From Frederiksenia canicola (GTDB lineage: Bacteria > Pseudomonadota > Gammaproteobacteria > Enterobacterales > Pasteurellaceae): a stretch of 64,000 nt of DNA. Shown one piece after another: positions 9,044-19,133 of this stretch (position 1 is the stretch's first letter; each line of letters opens with the position of its first letter). The DNA lies in contig NZ_CP015029.1 of assembly GCF_011455495.1 (NCBI RefSeq), positions 1,550,740 through 1,614,739 on the forward strand, given 5' to 3'. Under the pieces are notes generated by a model that saw only the letters and a program-made list of their open reading frames with translations, was not told where the DNA came from and searched no databases. A program made the translations under genes and the position numbers.

Positions 9044-10336
9044 GTGGAAAAACTCACTCTAAATCCGATCGCCAATATTGAAGGCGAGATCAACTTACCC
9101 GGCTCAAAAAGCCTGTCTAACCGAGCATTATTGCTTGCTGCCCTTGCGAAAGGCACCACTAAAGTTACCAATTTGTTAGACAGCGACGATACTCGCCATA
9201 TGCTCAATGCTCTGAAACAACTCGGCGTACAGTATCAACTTTCAGACGATAAAACCGTTTGCGAAGTGCAAGGCGTAGGTGGGGCTTTTAACATTCAAAA
9301 TGGCTTGGCGTTATTTCTCGGCAATGCAGGTACGGCAATGCGACCACTGGCTGCCGCGTTGTGTTTGAAAGGCGAGAAAGAGGCGGAGGTAATTTTAACC
9401 GGAGAGCCACGGATGAAAGAGCGTCCGATTCTGCATTTGGTCGATGCATTGCGTCAGCTTGGGGCGGAAATTCGCTATTTGGAAAATGAAGGCTATCCAC
9501 CAATTGCCATTCGCAATTCAGGTTTACGTGGCGAAAACGTGCAGATCGATGGTTCAATTTCTTCGCAATTTTTGACCGCATTATTGATGACAGCCCCGCT
9601 TGCCGAAAGTGATTTAGAAATTGAAATTATGGGTGATTTGGTTTCCAAACCTTACATTGATATTACCTTGGCGATGATGAAGGATTTTGGGGTGAATGTC
9701 GAAAATCATCACTACCAACGTTTCTTGGTGAAAGGCAATCAGCGTTACGTTGCACCGCAAAGCTATCTAGTCGAGGGGGATGCCTCCTCTGCGTCCTATT
9801 TCTTAGCGGCGGGAGCAATCAAGGGCAGAGTGAAAGTGACAGGGATTGGTAAAAATTCTATTCAAGGCGACCGCTTGTTTGCGGATGTATTGGAAAAAAT
9901 GGGTGCCAAAATCACTTGGGGCGACAATTTTATCCAAGCGGAACAAGGAGAGTTGCGAGGCATTGATATGGATATGAACCACATTCCCGATGCAGCAATG
10001 ACGATTGCTACCACCGCATTATTTGCCAAAGGTGAAACGATTATCCGCAACATTTACAACTGGCGAGTGAAAGAAACTGATCGCTTGAGTGCCATGGCAG
10101 CGGAGCTGCGAAAAATCGGTGCAGAAGTGGAAGAAGGGCAGGATTTCATCCGCATTCAGCCGCTTGCATTGGATAAATTCCAACACGCTGAAATTGAAAC
10201 CTACAACGATCACAGAATGGCGATGTGTTTTGCGTTGGTGGCATTATCCAACACGCCAGTGACTATTCTCGATCCCAAATGTACAGCAAAAACCTTTCCG
10301 ACCTTCTTTGATGAGTTTGCTAAGGTAAGCCACTAG
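9044..10336 (+). CDS. aroA: 5-enolpyruvylshikimate-3-phosphate synthase
   Basis: AroA joins shikimate-3-phosphate and PEP in aromatic amino-acid synthesis. The product is 430 residues, close to E. coli's 427. The family signatures are [15 protein letters not shown] near the N terminus, [13 protein letters not shown] around residue 90-103, [10 protein letters not shown], and the C-terminal RVKETDRL and NDHRMAM. Translation starts at GTG 9044, where the protein aligns from its first residue with known AroA and AGGA lies seven bases upstream. It is a stand-alone gene, divergent from the thioredoxin-ccdA pair. The 158-base gap between them holds AT-rich promoter sequence. Confidence 0.97.
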   Translation: MEKLTLNPIANIEGEINLPGSKSLSNRALLLAALAKGTTKVTNLLDSDDTRHMLNALKQLGVQYQLSDDKTVCEVQGVGGAFNIQNGLALFLGNAGTAMRPLAAALCLKGEKEAEVILTGEPRMKERPILHLVDALRQLGAEIRYLENEGYPPIAIRNSGLRGENVQIDGSISSQFLTALLMTAPLAESDLEIEIMGDLVSKPYIDITLAMMKDFGVNVENHHYQRFLVKGNQRYVAPQSYLVEGDASSASYFLAAGAIKGRVKVTGIGKNSIQGDRLFADVLEKMGAKITWGDNFIQAEQGELRGIDMDMNHIPDAAMTIATTALFAKGETIIRNIYNWRVKETDRLSAMAAELRKIGAEVEEGQDFIRIQPLALDKFQHAEIETYNDHRMAMCFALVALSNTPVTILDPKCTAKTFPTFFDEFAKVSH

Positions 10337-10381
10337 CCCACCATATACTAAAAGCCCATTTGCAAAAAATCAGTGGGAACT

Positions 10382-10419
10382 CACCGCTTGTCGTGATAGC
10401 ACTTATCTCCTATCACGAC
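10382..10419. terminator. Uptake signal (minus orientation) fused to a hairpin after aroA
   Basis: The uptake core in minus orientation is at 10382-10391, with its TTTGCAAA flank at about 10359-10366. Its last bases begin a ten-base-pair perfect inverted repeat, GTCGTGATAG (10390-10399) and CTATCACGAC (10410-10419). There is no clear T run, so terminator function is possible but not certain. Confidence 0.6.
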
Positions 10420-10466
10420 TCTCTCCTGCTAGAAATCTGAGAAATTTTTCAACTTCTTTTCAAATT

Positions 10467-10509
10467 TGCGATCTGCTTCAAATTTTAAATAATTAGAGTG
10501 TGGTATGCT
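10467..10509 (+). promoter_or_regulatory. uspA promoter with CRP/FNR-type activator site
   Basis: A CRP-like site TGCGA-N6-TCAAA lies at 10467-10482, inside the symmetric repeat AAATTTG / CAAATTT (10462-10485). A -10 box TATGCT lies at 10504-10509. With the start of transcription near 10516, the site centre (10474.5) is about 41.5 bases upstream, the class II activator position. Confidence 0.6.
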
Positions 10510-10550
10510 CCAAATCGTGAATTCAACACCGTTGTAACAAGGAGCTTATT

Positions 10551-10976
10551 ATGTATAAACATATTTTGGTTGCGGTAGATCTTTCCGAAGAAAGTCTCAT
10601 CTTACTTCGGAAAGGGGCGAAGCTAGCTGAAAAATGTGGAGCAAAGTTGTCTTTAATCCACGTGGATGTGAATTTTTCTGACCTTTATACTGGACTGATT
10701 GATATTAATATGTCATCAGTACAGGACTCTGTTTCAGAAGAAACCTTAAAAGCCTTAAAAGAATTGGCTGATAAAGTGGAGTATCCCGTCACAGAGCGTT
10801 TGAACGGCAGCGGGGATTTTAGTCAAGTGCTAGAAGATGCTGTTGAAAAATATCAAATCGATCTTCTTGTGACAGGTCATCACCAAGACTTTTGGAGTAA
10901 ATTTATGTCTTCCACACGTCAAGTGATGAATAATGTTTCTGTGGATATGTTAGTTGTACCATTAAGCAACGAATAG
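10551..10976 (+). CDS. uspA: Universal stress protein A
   Basis: A 141-residue cytoplasmic UspA-type protein (E. coli UspA has 144). It begins [15 protein letters not shown] and ends with [14 protein letters not shown]...VDMLVVPL, which matches the UspA subgroup rather than the ATP-binding UspFG group. It lacks the Gx9G(S/T) nucleotide loop of the ATP-binding group. A good AAGGAG ribosome site precedes the ATG. A CRP/FNR-type promoter is visible upstream. It stands alone before alaS, with a hairpin made from two uptake cores between them. Confidence 0.95.
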   Translation: MYKHILVAVDLSEESLILLRKGAKLAEKCGAKLSLIHVDVNFSDLYTGLIDINMSSVQDSVSEETLKALKELADKVEYPVTERLNGSGDFSQVLEDAVEKYQIDLLVTGHHQDFWSKFMSSTRQVMNNVSVDMLVVPLSNE

Positions 10977-10992
10977 CAAAAATTACTAATCA

Positions 10993-11024
10993 CTGACCGT
11001 TTGTTGTACTTAGCAAGCGGTCAG
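10993..11024. terminator. Hairpin formed by facing uptake cores after uspA
   Basis: CTGACCGTTTG (10993-11003) pairs with CAAGCGGTCAG (11014-11024), 11 pairs with one G-T, around a ten-base loop. The right arm is a true uptake core (11013-11022 plus TTTTGCAA at about 11037); the left arm is a degenerate inverted copy. It could end uspA transcription, though no clean T run follows. Confidence 0.65.
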
Positions 11025-11153
11025 ATCTGATAAAAATTTTGCAATTTTGTCAGCGACTTCGCACAGTATCTAAAAAAATGTGTAGAATAGCGAGGTTTTG
11101 TTTCTGTTAGCCATAACAGCAGTTTACACACTTTTTTATATATTAGAGTATTT

Positions 11154-13778
11154 ATGAAAACGACTTCTGAAATCAGACAATCCTTTTTAGAATTTTTCCA
11201 ATCAAAAGGGCACACCATTGTGCCAAGTAGCTCACTTGTACCTGACAATGACCCGACATTATTATTTACGAATGCGGGTATGAACCAATTTAAAGACGTT
11301 TTCTTAGGGCTAGACAAACGCAGTTACAGCCGTGCAACCAGTTCACAACGTTGTGTGCGTGCAGGCGGAAAACATAACGACTTAGAAAACGTTGGTTATA
11401 CTGCTCGTCACCATACTTTCTTTGAAATGTTGGGCAATTTCAGTTTTGGCGACTACTTCAAACACGATGCAATTAAATTTGCGTGGGAATATCTCACATC
11501 ACCGCAATGGTTAGGTTTACCCGGTGAAAAATTGTGGGTAACAGTATATGAAACCGATGATGAAGCCTACGAGATTTGGAATAAAGACGTGGGTGTGCCT
11601 GCGGAGCGTATCGTTCGCATCGGTGATAATAAAGGTGCTCCTTATGCGTCAGACAATTTCTGGCAAATGGGTGATACTGGTCCTTGCGGTCCTTGTACTG
11701 AAATTTTTTACGATCACGGTGATCACATTTGGGGTGGACCACCAGGATCTGCAGAAGAAGATGGTGACCGTTATATCGAAATTTGGAACGTGGTATTTAT
11801 GCAATTTAACCGCCAAGCCGATGGCAGGATGGAAAAATTGCCGAAGCCATCTGTTGATACCGGTATGGGTTTAGAGCGTATCAGTGCCGTATTGCAGCAC
11901 GTAAACTCCAACTATGAAATTGATATTTTCCAAACCTTAATTAAAGCAGTGGCAAGTTTGTTAAACGTGCAAGATTTAAACAATAAATCCTTGCGTGTGA
12001 TTGCAGACCATATCCGCTCTTGTGCTTATTTAATCGCCGATGGCGTAGTGCCTTCCAACGAAGGTCGTGGCTATGTGTTACGTCGTATTATTCGCCGTGC
12101 AGTTCGCCATGGGAATATCTTAGGCGCGAAGTCAGCCTTCTTCTATAAATTAGTGCCAACGCTCGCAAAAGCGATGGGACAAGCGGGTGAAATTTTAACC
12201 ACAAAACAAGCTCATATTGAAAAAACCTTAAAGGCGGAAGAAGATCAATTTGCTCGTACACTTGAGCGTGGTTTGGCGTTATTGGAAGATGCTTTAACCA
12301 AAGTTGAAAACAAACAGCTTTCAGGCGAAGTAGCATTCAAACTTTACGATACTTACGGTTTCCCATTAGATTTAACCGCCGATGTGTGTCGTGAACGTGA
12401 TATTCTCATTGATGAAAAAGGCTTCGAGCGTGAAATGGAAGCACAGCGTGAGCGTGCGAAAGCCAGCAGCAATTTCGGGACCGATTACAACAACGTGATC
12501 AAAGTCGATGGTGTAACCACGTTCAAAGGCTATGAAACTACTGAAACTGAAGCAACGGTTGTGGCGTTGTTCAGTAATGGTAAAGCCGTCGAGACTATTC
12601 AGTCTGGTGAGAATGCCGTTGTGGTGTTAGATCAAACCGCTTTCTATGGCGAATCAGGTGGTCAAATTGGAGACTCGGGTCAAATTTTATCCGAGATTTG
12701 CAATTTTGAGGTTAAAGACACGCAAAAATATGGTCAAGTTTTTGGCCATATCGGGCAATTAGCTTCTGGTAGCTTATCCGTGGGTGATAAAGTATTTGCA
12801 CAAATTGATACGACACGTCGTCACGCAATTACGCTAAACCACAGTGCAACACACTTATTGCATGCCGCATTACGCCAAGTATTAGGCGAGCACGTGGCAC
12901 AAAAAGGTTCATTAGTGTCTGAAAACACCTTACGTTTTGACTTCTCTCAGCCAGAAGCGATCGCCAAATCGGACCTTGAAGAAATTGAGCGTATTATTAA
13001 TCGCAAAATTCGTGAAAACATTGCTGTAACCACAGATGTGATGGATTTAGATGCGGCAAAAGCAAAAGGTGCGATGGCATTATTCGGCGAGAAATATGGC
13101 GATAAAGTGCGTGTTGTGGGTATGACAGATTTTTCCATTGAGCTTTGTGGTGGTACGCACATTAAACAAACTGGTGAAATTGGTTTATTCAAATTTATTT
13201 CAGAAGGTGCTGTTGCGGCAGGTGTGCGTCGAGTAGAAGCGGTAACAGGTGAAAAGGCGATTGCATTATTACACAGCCAGCAACAAGTGCTTAACCAAAG
13301 TGCTGAATTGTTAAAAGCTGACAGTGCTACTTTGGTGGAAAAAATTCAACAATTGCAAGAAAAGAGCAAAAAAGTTGAAAAAGAGTTACAACAACTCAAA
13401 GAAAAATTAGCTGCACAAGCAGGTAGTGAGTTAGCGAAACAAGCAAAACAAATCCATGGTGTGAATGTGGTGGTGCAGCGTTTAGATGGTGTTGATGCTA
13501 AAGCATTACGTACAATGGTGGATGATTTGAAAAATCAGCTTGGCTCCGCAGTAATTGCATTTGCCACCGAATCGGATGACAAAGTGAATTTGATCGTTGG
13601 TGTAACCAGTGATTTAACCAAGCAACTGAATGCAGGTGAGCTTGTTGGATTAATGGCTCAAGAAGTGGGCGGAAAAGGGGGCGGTCGTCCAGATATGGCA
13701 ATGGCTGGCGGTTCTCAGCCAGAACATATTACGAAAGCTCTTGATTTAGCAATGAATTGGATTCAAGCAAAACTTTAA
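11154..13778 (+). CDS. alaS: Alanyl-tRNA synthetase
   Basis: AlaRS charges tRNA-Ala. The product is 874 residues (E. coli 876). It has the class II catalytic domain ([20 protein letters not shown] near residue 80), the editing domain with zinc ligands H563, H567, C665 and H669 (HSATH and CGGTH), and a C-terminal C-Ala domain ending in a [12 protein letters not shown] segment. The ATG at 11154 matches the family N terminus; the ribosome site is weak (TAGAG). A -10 box TAGAAT preceded by TGTG lies at 11083-11088. It is followed by csrA, a widely conserved order. Confidence 0.98.
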   Translation: MKTTSEIRQSFLEFFQSKGHTIVPSSSLVPDNDPTLLFTNAGMNQFKDVFLGLDKRSYSRATSSQRCVRAGGKHNDLENVGYTARHHTFFEMLGNFSFGDYFKHDAIKFAWEYLTSPQWLGLPGEKLWVTVYETDDEAYEIWNKDVGVPAERIVRIGDNKGAPYASDNFWQMGDTGPCGPCTEIFYDHGDHIWGGPPGSAEEDGDRYIEIWNVVFMQFNRQADGRMEKLPKPSVDTGMGLERISAVLQHVNSNYEIDIFQTLIKAVASLLNVQDLNNKSLRVIADHIRSCAYLIADGVVPSNEGRGYVLRRIIRRAVRHGNILGAKSAFFYKLVPTLAKAMGQAGEILTTKQAHIEKTLKAEEDQFARTLERGLALLEDALTKVENKQLSGEVAFKLYDTYGFPLDLTADVCRERDILIDEKGFEREMEAQRERAKASSNFGTDYNNVIKVDGVTTFKGYETTETEATVVALFSNGKAVETIQSGENAVVVLDQTAFYGESGGQIGDSGQILSEICNFEVKDTQKYGQVFGHIGQLASGSLSVGDKVFAQIDTTRRHAITLNHSATHLLHAALRQVLGEHVAQKGSLVSENTLRFDFSQPEAIAKSDLEEIERIINRKIRENIAVTTDVMDLDAAKAKGAMALFGEKYGDKVRVVGMTDFSIELCGGTHIKQTGEIGLFKFISEGAVAAGVRRVEAVTGEKAIALLHSQQQVLNQSAELLKADSATLVEKIQQLQEKSKKVEKELQQLKEKLAAQAGSELAKQAKQIHGVNVVVQRLDGVDAKALRTMVDDLKNQLGSAVIAFATESDDKVNLIVGVTSDLTKQLNAGELVGLMAQEVGGKGGGRPDMAMAGGSQPEHITKALDLAMNWIQAKL

Positions 13779-13783
13779 TCATA

Positions 13784-13810
13784 TGCAAGGCAGAAGGAAT
13801 TTGCCTTGCA
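13784..13810 (+). promoter_or_regulatory. GGA-loop hairpin in the csrA leader (probable CsrA site)
   Basis: Nine-base-pair perfect stem TGCAAGGCA (13784-13792) and TGCCTTGCA (13802-13810) with a nine-base loop containing GGA at 13796-13798. A second GGA lies in the csrA ribosome site at 13820-13822. A GGA in a hairpin loop plus one over the ribosome site is the classic arrangement for CsrA dimer binding and translational repression. The stem might also act on alaS transcript ends. Confidence 0.65.
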
Positions 13811-13830
13811 GTTATCATAGGAGAGTAGTG

Positions 13831-14022
13831 ATGCTGATCTTAACGCGTAAAATAGGGGAAAGCCTATTGATCGGTGATGATGTAGAAATTACGGTGTTAA
13901 GCGTTCGTGGTAGTCAAGTAAAATTGGGCGTCAAAGCACCAAAAGAAATTGCAGTACACCGAGAAGAGATTTATCAACGTATTAAAGCATTATCTGAAAG
14001 TTCAGATAACGAAACTCGATGA
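13831..14022 (+). CDS. csrA: Carbon storage regulator CsrA
   Basis: A 63-residue RNA-binding global regulator that binds GGA motifs in mRNA leaders. It begins [17 protein letters not shown] and carries the [19 protein letters not shown] segment with the RNA-contacting R44-like residue (AVHRE). The ATG at 13831 follows AGGAGAG at 13819-13825; the frame is open further upstream, but that part covers the leader hairpin and is not expected to be translated. It follows alaS by 52 bases. The leader shows likely self-repression sites. Confidence 0.97.
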   Translation: MLILTRKIGESLLIGDDVEITVLSVRGSQVKLGVKAPKEIAVHREEIYQRIKALSESSDNETR

Positions 14023-14051
14023 AAAATGAATCTAATTAACAAGGAAATATT

Positions 14052-14174
14052 ATGGAAAAAGTCAATTTATTTGAGTTCTGTAATATTTTTGAGCAATTAA
14101 ATATAGAAATGGAATGCGATAACCCAAAGCGAAACAAGGTTCTTGCCTTGTTCGCTCCGTATTGCAAAATTTAA
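14052..14174 (+). CDS. Small ORF of unknown function between csrA and galU
   Basis: A 40-codon ORF with ATG at 14052, a good AAGGAA ribosome site at 14041-14046 and TAA at 14172-14174. The peptide is MEKVNLFEFCNIFEQLNIEM and continues to end in APYCKI. It has three cysteines and no signal peptide or membrane segment. I do not recognise it. An inverted repeat AACAAGG / CCTTGTT (14133-14139, 14146-14152) lies within it, and its last codons overlap the TTGCAAAAT flank of the next uptake signal. It could be a true small protein, a leader ORF, or the remnant of a longer gene. Confidence 0.45.
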   Translation: MEKVNLFEFCNIFEQLNIEMECDNPKRNKVLALFAPYCKI

Positions 14175-14182
14175 CTTCAAAC

Positions 14183-14214
14183 AGACCGCTTGCATTGTAG
14201 GCGGTCTACTTTTA
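14183..14214 (+). terminator. Uptake-signal hairpin terminator before galU
   Basis: AGACCGC (14183-14189) pairs with GCGGTCT (14201-14207), followed by ACTTTTAT. The left arm is a minus-orientation uptake core (14184-14193) with its TTGCAAAAT flank at about 14162. Confidence 0.65.
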
Positions 14215-14234
14215 TCTAATTTTAAGGATTTAAA

Positions 14235-15122
14235 ATGAAAGTAATCATTCCTGTTGCTGGCTTAGGAACCCGTATGTTACCCGCAACGAAAGCTATTCCA
14301 AAAGAGATGTTAACCGTTGCAGATAAACCATTAATTCAATACATTGTTAATGAATGTGTTGCCGCAGGAATTAAAGAAATCGTACTTGTGACACATTCTT
14401 CAAAAAATGCTATCGAAAACCATTTTGATACTTCTTTTGAATTAGAAACTATGCTCGAAAAACGGGTGAAACGCCAACTGTTAGATGAAGTCCGCTCGAT
14501 TGTGCCAAAAGATGTGACTTTGATGCACGTTCGCCAAGGGCAAGCTAAAGGCTTAGGACACGCTGTATTATGTGGTCGAGCAGTAGTCGGAAATGAGCCT
14601 TTTGCAGTGGTATTGCCTGATGTAATGTTGGCTGATTTCACAGCGGATCAAAAAACGGAAAACTTGGCCGCAATGATTGCTCGCTTTAAAGAGACGGGTA
14701 ACAGTCAAATTATGGTTGCACCTGTTGAGAAAGAAGACGTGAGCAGCTACGGTGTAGTGGACTGCCAAGGCGTAGATCTACAACCCGCAGGAACTGCGAA
14801 GATCGTTAATATCGTAGAAAAACCCGCTGTTGAAGACGCACCTTCTAACTTTGCAGTGGTTGGGCGTTATGTATTTTCTGCAGAGATTTGGGACTTATTA
14901 GCCAAAACCCCAATCGGTGTAGGTGATGAGATTCAGCTAACCGATGCGATTGATATGTTAATCGCTCAACAAGATGTTGAGGCTTTCCATATGACAGGAA
15001 AAACATTTGACTGCGGTGATAAGTTAGGCTATATGCAAGCCTTTGTTGAGTATAGTTTACACCACAATAAATTCGGTAGTTCATTTAAGGACTATTTGAA
15101 AAAATTAGTGAAAACGTTGTAA
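14235..15122 (+). CDS. galU: UTP-glucose-1-phosphate uridylyltransferase
   Basis: GalU makes UDP-glucose for lipooligosaccharide and surface sugar synthesis. The product is 295 residues, typical for the enzyme. It starts [21 protein letters not shown], the nucleotide-binding GxGTRxLPxTK motif, and includes IVEKP and [15 protein letters not shown] at the C terminus. An AAGGA ribosome site lies seven bases before ATG 14235. It follows csrA and the small ORF on the same strand behind a hairpin, so it probably has its own promoter. Confidence 0.96.
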   Translation: MKVIIPVAGLGTRMLPATKAIPKEMLTVADKPLIQYIVNECVAAGIKEIVLVTHSSKNAIENHFDTSFELETMLEKRVKRQLLDEVRSIVPKDVTLMHVRQGQAKGLGHAVLCGRAVVGNEPFAVVLPDVMLADFTADQKTENLAAMIARFKETGNSQIMVAPVEKEDVSSYGVVDCQGVDLQPAGTAKIVNIVEKPAVEDAPSNFAVVGRYVFSAEIWDLLAKTPIGVGDEIQLTDAIDMLIAQQDVEAFHMTGKTFDCGDKLGYMQAFVEYSLHHNKFGSSFKDYLKKLVKTL

Positions 15123-15134
15123 TCTACTTCCATA

Positions 15135-15144
15135 ACAAGCGGTA
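15135..15144 (+). repeat. Uptake signal between galU and degS
   Basis: ACAAGCGGTA core with TTTTTTGCAAAAT downstream at about 15157-15169. Confidence 0.85.
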
Positions 15145-15221
15145 AGATACATCGAATTTTTTGCAAAATTTTCTTAAACAATGAGTATCTTACCGAGTAT
15201 ATTTTTTTATATTGTAATCTA

Positions 15222-16262
15222 ATGATGATAAAAAAAATCGCACAAGCCGTGGGGTTCGGACTATTTTGTGCAGGTCTCATTTTATATGTGGCACCGTTGG
15301 TTAATCAGCCAATTAAACACTATTTCACGCCACAAGTTGCAAGTTATCATGATGCAGTAAAAATCGCCTCTCCTGCGGTAGTGAATGTTTACAACCAGGC
15401 TTTTGATGCCTCTAATCAACAAACTTCTCCAGAGCTTACGGTAAATAATTTAGGTTCTGGCGTTATCATGACTGAAAATGGATATATTCTGACAAATAAG
15501 CATGTTATTCAAAATGCAGATCAAATTATTGTTGCGCTACAATCAGGGGCGATTTTTAATGCGACTTTAGTTGGTTCAGACAAACTAACTGACTTAGCTG
15601 TACTTAAAATTCAAGCCGAGAATCTCCCTACCATTCCGCAGAATGCACAGCGAGCAGTGAATATTGGCGATGTCGTTTTAGCCATTGGCAACCCACTAAA
15701 CTTAGGTCAGAGTATTACCCAAGGCATCATCAGTGCAACGGGACGTAATGCCTTATCTGAAGCAGGGAGACAGAATTTTTTACAGACTGATGCCTCCATT
15801 AACAAAGGAAATTCAGGTGGAGCCTTAGTGAATACTGCAGGCGAACTAATCGGCATTAATACGCTAAGCCTTGGTAAAAATAGTGATGAACTTGCAGAGG
15901 GTTTAAATTTTGCAATTCCAATAAGTCTTGCGAATAAAGTGATGAAAAAAATCATCAAGGATGGACGAGTAATTCGTGGCTATTTTGGTGTAAACAGTGC
16001 TTTATTTTATTCTGCAAAACAGCTTGGTTTGGGCGAAAAAGGGGTGCTAATTACTGGTGTCGCTGAAAATGGCCCCGCAGACAAAGCAGGAATCTTACCT
16101 GGCGATCTGGTCTTAAAAATTGGTAATGTCGAAGCAGAATCACCTACCCAGATGATGGACGCATTAGCTGATATGCAACCAAACACTTCAGTGAGGGTCT
16201 TGGTTTCCCGACAAAATCAATTATTAGAATTTACCGTTGTCATTTCAGAATTCCCTGAATAG
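15222..16262 (+). CDS. degS: DegS, membrane-anchored periplasmic serine protease
   Basis: DegS is the stress-sensing protease that starts cleavage of the anti-sigma factor RseA and so activates sigma E. The product is 346 residues with one N-terminal membrane anchor (about 7-26), a trypsin-like domain with triad H94 (NKHVI), D124 (LTDLAVL) and S198 (GNSGGAL), and a single PDZ domain from about 250. A single PDZ domain with an uncleaved anchor fits DegS, not DegP or DegQ. Two ATG codons in a row (15222, 15225) are possible starts; no strong ribosome site is visible. Confidence 0.93.
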   Translation: MMIKKIAQAVGFGLFCAGLILYVAPLVNQPIKHYFTPQVASYHDAVKIASPAVVNVYNQAFDASNQQTSPELTVNNLGSGVIMTENGYILTNKHVIQNADQIIVALQSGAIFNATLVGSDKLTDLAVLKIQAENLPTIPQNAQRAVNIGDVVLAIGNPLNLGQSITQGIISATGRNALSEAGRQNFLQTDASINKGNSGGALVNTAGELIGINTLSLGKNSDELAEGLNFAIPISLANKVMKKIIKDGRVIRGYFGVNSALFYSAKQLGLGEKGVLITGVAENGPADKAGILPGDLVLKIGNVEAESPTQMMDALADMQPNTSVRVLVSRQNQLLEFTVVISEFPE

Positions 16263-16263
16263 T

Positions 16264-16273
16264 ACAAGCGGTC
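16264..16273 (+). repeat. Uptake signal between degS and cmk
   Basis: Perfect ACAAGCGGTC core two bases after the degS stop, with AATTTTACAAAT downstream, a variant of the usual flank. Confidence 0.85.
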
Positions 16274-16314
16274 TGTTTACGCAAAAATTTTACAAATCAA
16301 TTATAGGAATTTTT

Positions 16315-16980
16315 ATGGCAGTAGTAATCACCGTTGATGGCCCAAGTGGAGCAGGTAAAGGTACTTTGTGTCATGCCATCGCGGAAAAATTAAATTTTGA
16401 CTTTTTAGATTCTGGGGCAATTTATCGTATTTTAGCCTTAGCCGCTTTGAAAAAAGGGATTGACTTAACGGATGAAAATAAACTTGCAGAGCTTGGCCGC
16501 CATCTTAATGTGCAATTCATACCTGAAAATGGCGAAATTAATGTCATTTTAGATGGCGAAAATGTTAGGGATCAAATTCGCACCGCAGAAGCAGGACAAA
16601 ATGCCTCCAAAATCGCAGTATATCCAAAAGTCCGAGAAGCTCTCTTACAGCGACAAAGAGATTTTAGCTCAGAAAAAGGTTTAGTGGCTGATGGCCGTGA
16701 TATGGGAACAATTGTATTTCCAAATGCACAGATTAAGTTTTTTTTAGAGGCTAGCCCCGAAGAACGCACAAAAAGACGAGTAAAACAGTTGCAAGAAAAG
16801 GGATTTAATGCTAACTTTGACGAGATTTTAGCCGAGATAAAAGAGCGTGATTTTCGCGACCGAAATCGTGAGGTGGCTCCTCTTGTTCCAGCACCCGATG
16901 CGAAGTTGTTAGATTCTACAAATTTATCCATAGATCAGGTTATTGAACAAGCTTTGGCTTATATCAAAAGTAAATTGTAG
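16315..16980 (+). CDS. cmk: Cytidylate kinase
   Basis: Cmk phosphorylates CMP and dCMP. The 221-residue product has the P-loop GPSGAGKGT near the N terminus, DSGAIYR, and the [10 protein letters not shown] segment. The ATG at 16315 with TAGGA upstream is chosen; the frame is open into the uptake signal and degS end, which is not homologous. It begins the conserved block cmk-rpsA-ihfB-lapA-lapB-pyrF-yciH, in the same order as in E. coli. Confidence 0.96.
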   Translation: MAVVITVDGPSGAGKGTLCHAIAEKLNFDFLDSGAIYRILALAALKKGIDLTDENKLAELGRHLNVQFIPENGEINVILDGENVRDQIRTAEAGQNASKIAVYPKVREALLQRQRDFSSEKGLVADGRDMGTIVFPNAQIKFFLEASPEERTKRRVKQLQEKGFNANFDEILAEIKERDFRDRNREVAPLVPAPDAKLLDSTNLSIDQVIEQALAYIKSKL

Positions 16981-17072
16981 TTTCTTTGTCTAGTAATGGA
17001 TTATTGGACTTTTATTATCAACCCCTATTAGCAGGATGCTAATCGGATGTTTCATTTTTAAGAAGAATTTTT
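16981..17072 (+). promoter_or_regulatory. rpsA leader with GGA-loop hairpin
   Basis: The 92-base leader contains the perfect hairpin ATTAGCA-GGA-TGCTAAT (17027-17043), plus a smaller repeat around the GGA at 16998-17000. GGA-containing loops in the rpsA leader are known in gamma-proteobacteria as part of S1 autoregulation. Just before the start is AAGAAG rather than a strong ribosome site, also typical of rpsA. Confidence 0.55.
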
Positions 17073-18743
17073 ATGTCAGAATTATCTTTTGCTGAACTAT
17101 TTGAAGAATCACTAAAAGGTCAAGAAGCCCGTTTAGGTTCTATTGTTAAAGGTACTGTGGTTAAAATCCAAAAAGGCCTTGTATTCGTAGATGCTGGTTT
17201 AAAATCAGAATCTGCAATCCCTGCTGAAGAGTTTTTCAATGCTCAAGGTGAATTAGAAGTTCAAGTTGGTGATGTTGTTGATGTTGCTCTTGATGCAGTA
17301 GAAGACGGCTTTGGTGAGACCAAACTTTCTCGTGAAAAAGCAAAACGTAACGAATCTTGGGCTGCTTTAGAAAAAGCCTTTGAAGAACAAGCAACGGTTG
17401 TTGGCTTAGTAAACGGTAAAGTAAAAGGTGGCTTCACTGTTGAGCTAAATGGTGTTCGTGCATTCTTACCAGGTTCATTAGTTGATACACGTCCAGTGCG
17501 TGATTCATTAAACCTTGAAGGTCAAGAATTAGAATTCAAAGTAATCAAATTAGATCAAAAACGTAACAACGTGGTTGTTTCTCGTCGTGCAGTCATTGAA
17601 TCAGTAAGCAGCCAAGATCGCGAAGAAGTATTAGCGAACTTAGTTGAAGGTTCAGAAGTTAAAGGTACTGTTAAAAATTTAACTGACTACGGTGCGTTCG
17701 TTGATTTAGGCGGTGTTGACGGTTTATTACACATCACAGACATGGCTTGGAAACGTGTGAAACATCCAAGCGAAGTGGTTAATGTAGGTGATGAAGTTAC
17801 TGTTAAAGTATTAAAATTCGATAAAGATCGTACCCGTGTATCTTTAGGCTTAAAACAATTAGGCCAAGATCCTTGGGCAGCCATCGCTCAAAACCACCCA
17901 GTAAATAGCAAATTAACAGGTAAAGTAACTAACTTAACTGATTATGGCTGTTTCGTTGAGATTTTAGACGGTGTTGAAGGTTTAGTTCACGTTTCAGAAA
18001 TGGACTGGACAAACAAAAATATCCACCCATCTAAAGTGGTTAGTGTTGGTGATGTTGTTGAAGTTATGGTCCTTGAAGTGGACGAAGAACGTCGTCGTAT
18101 CTCTTTAGGTTTAAAACAATGCAAAGCAAATCCATGGGAGCACTTCGCAGAGACTCACAACAAAAACGATAAAGTAAAAGGTAAAATCAAATCAATCACT
18201 GACTTTGGTATCTTTATCGGTTTAGAAGGTGGTATCGACGGTTTAGTACACTTATCTGACATTTCTTGGAACCAATCAGGTGAAGAAGCTGTTCGTAACT
18301 ATAAAAAAGGTGATGAAGTAGAAGCTGTTGTATTACAAGTTGATGCAGTGAAAGAGCGTATCTCTTTAGGTATCAAACAATTAGACTCTGATCCATTCAC
18401 AAACTTCGTTGAAGGCACGAAAAAAGGTGCAGTAGTGAAAGGTAAAGTAGTTGAAGTTGATGCTAAAGGCGTGAAAGTTGAATTAGCTGATGGCGTAGAA
18501 GGTTATGTTCGTGCTGCTGAAGCAACTCGTGATCGCGTTGAAGACATCACAACGGTAATTAATGTAGGTGATGAGCTTGAAGCAAAATACACTGGTGTTG
18601 ACCGCAAAGCTCGTGTAGTAAACTTATCTGTTCGTGCTAAAGATGAAGCTGAAGAATCAGCAGCACTGGCACAAGTGAACAAACAAGAAGAAGCTATTCC
18701 AAACGCAATGGCTGAAGCATTTAAAGCAGCTAAAGGTGAATAA
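17073..18743 (+). CDS. rpsA: 30S ribosomal protein S1
   Basis: S1 binds mRNA at the 30S subunit and helps unfold leaders. The product is 556 residues (E. coli 557) and contains six S1 (OB-fold) repeats; repeats three to six show the clear pattern G-x-V-x-x-x-x-x-Y/F-G-x-F-V, for example [20 protein letters not shown] and [20 protein letters not shown]. The C-terminal tail is rich in acidic residues and alanine. Codon use is strongly biased (GTT, GGT, CGT), as in highly expressed genes. A GGA-loop leader precedes it and a stable hairpin follows. Confidence 0.98.
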   Translation: MSELSFAELFEESLKGQEARLGSIVKGTVVKIQKGLVFVDAGLKSESAIPAEEFFNAQGELEVQVGDVVDVALDAVEDGFGETKLSREKAKRNESWAALEKAFEEQATVVGLVNGKVKGGFTVELNGVRAFLPGSLVDTRPVRDSLNLEGQELEFKVIKLDQKRNNVVVSRRAVIESVSSQDREEVLANLVEGSEVKGTVKNLTDYGAFVDLGGVDGLLHITDMAWKRVKHPSEVVNVGDEVTVKVLKFDKDRTRVSLGLKQLGQDPWAAIAQNHPVNSKLTGKVTNLTDYGCFVEILDGVEGLVHVSEMDWTNKNIHPSKVVSVGDVVEVMVLEVDEERRRISLGLKQCKANPWEHFAETHNKNDKVKGKIKSITDFGIFIGLEGGIDGLVHLSDISWNQSGEEAVRNYKKGDEVEAVVLQVDAVKERISLGIKQLDSDPFTNFVEGTKKGAVVKGKVVEVDAKGVKVELADGVEGYVRAAEATRDRVEDITTVINVGDELEAKYTGVDRKARVVNLSVRAKDEAEESAALAQVNKQEEAIPNAMAEAFKAAKGE

Positions 18744-18758
18744 TTCACTCTTTTAACT

Positions 18759-18788
18759 CAAGCGGATATGTGAAAACATATCCGCTTG
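18759..18788 (+). terminator. Stable GAAA-loop hairpin between rpsA and ihfB
   Basis: Thirteen-base-pair perfect stem CAAGCGGATATGT (18759-18771) and ACATATCCGCTTG (18776-18788) closed by a GAAA tetraloop. The arm ends read CAAGCGG, so it looks like two fused degenerate uptake cores. No T run follows, so it may stabilise or process the rpsA 3' end rather than end transcription. Confidence 0.7.
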
Positions 18789-18817
18789 TCATATCCAAGC
18801 TAAGCAAGGAGATCCCT

Positions 18818-19096
18818 ATGACTAAATCTGAATTAATTGAAAGTTTAGCAGAAAAGAATCAGGTAATCTCGGCCAGAGAAGTTGAAGATGGTGTAAAAGA
18901 GATCCTAGAACATCTTATGCATACTTTAGAGAAAGGTGAGCGGATTGAAATTCGTGGTTTTGGAAGTTTCTCCTTACACTATCGTCAACCACGTACTGGT
19001 CGTAATCCTAAAACAGGGGAAAGTGTCAAACTGACATCTAAGTATGTTCCGCATTTTAAACCTGGAAAAGAATTGAAAGAACGTGTTGATCATTAG
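18818..19096 (+). CDS. ihfB: Integration host factor subunit beta
   Basis: A 92-residue DNA-bending protein that pairs with IHF alpha (also in this window). It starts [14 protein letters not shown] and has the [20 protein letters not shown] beta-arm region. The ATG at 18818 follows AAGGAG; upstream in-frame codons lie in the rpsA-ihfB hairpin and are excluded. Position after rpsA is conserved in enterics and Pasteurellaceae. Confidence 0.97.
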   Translation: MTKSELIESLAEKNQVISAREVEDGVKEILEHLMHTLEKGERIEIRGFGSFSLHYRQPRTGRNPKTGESVKLTSKYVPHFKPGKELKERVDH

Positions 19097-19133
19097 TCTA
19101 CACGAAGATCTTAAATAGCAATGGAGAATCACT

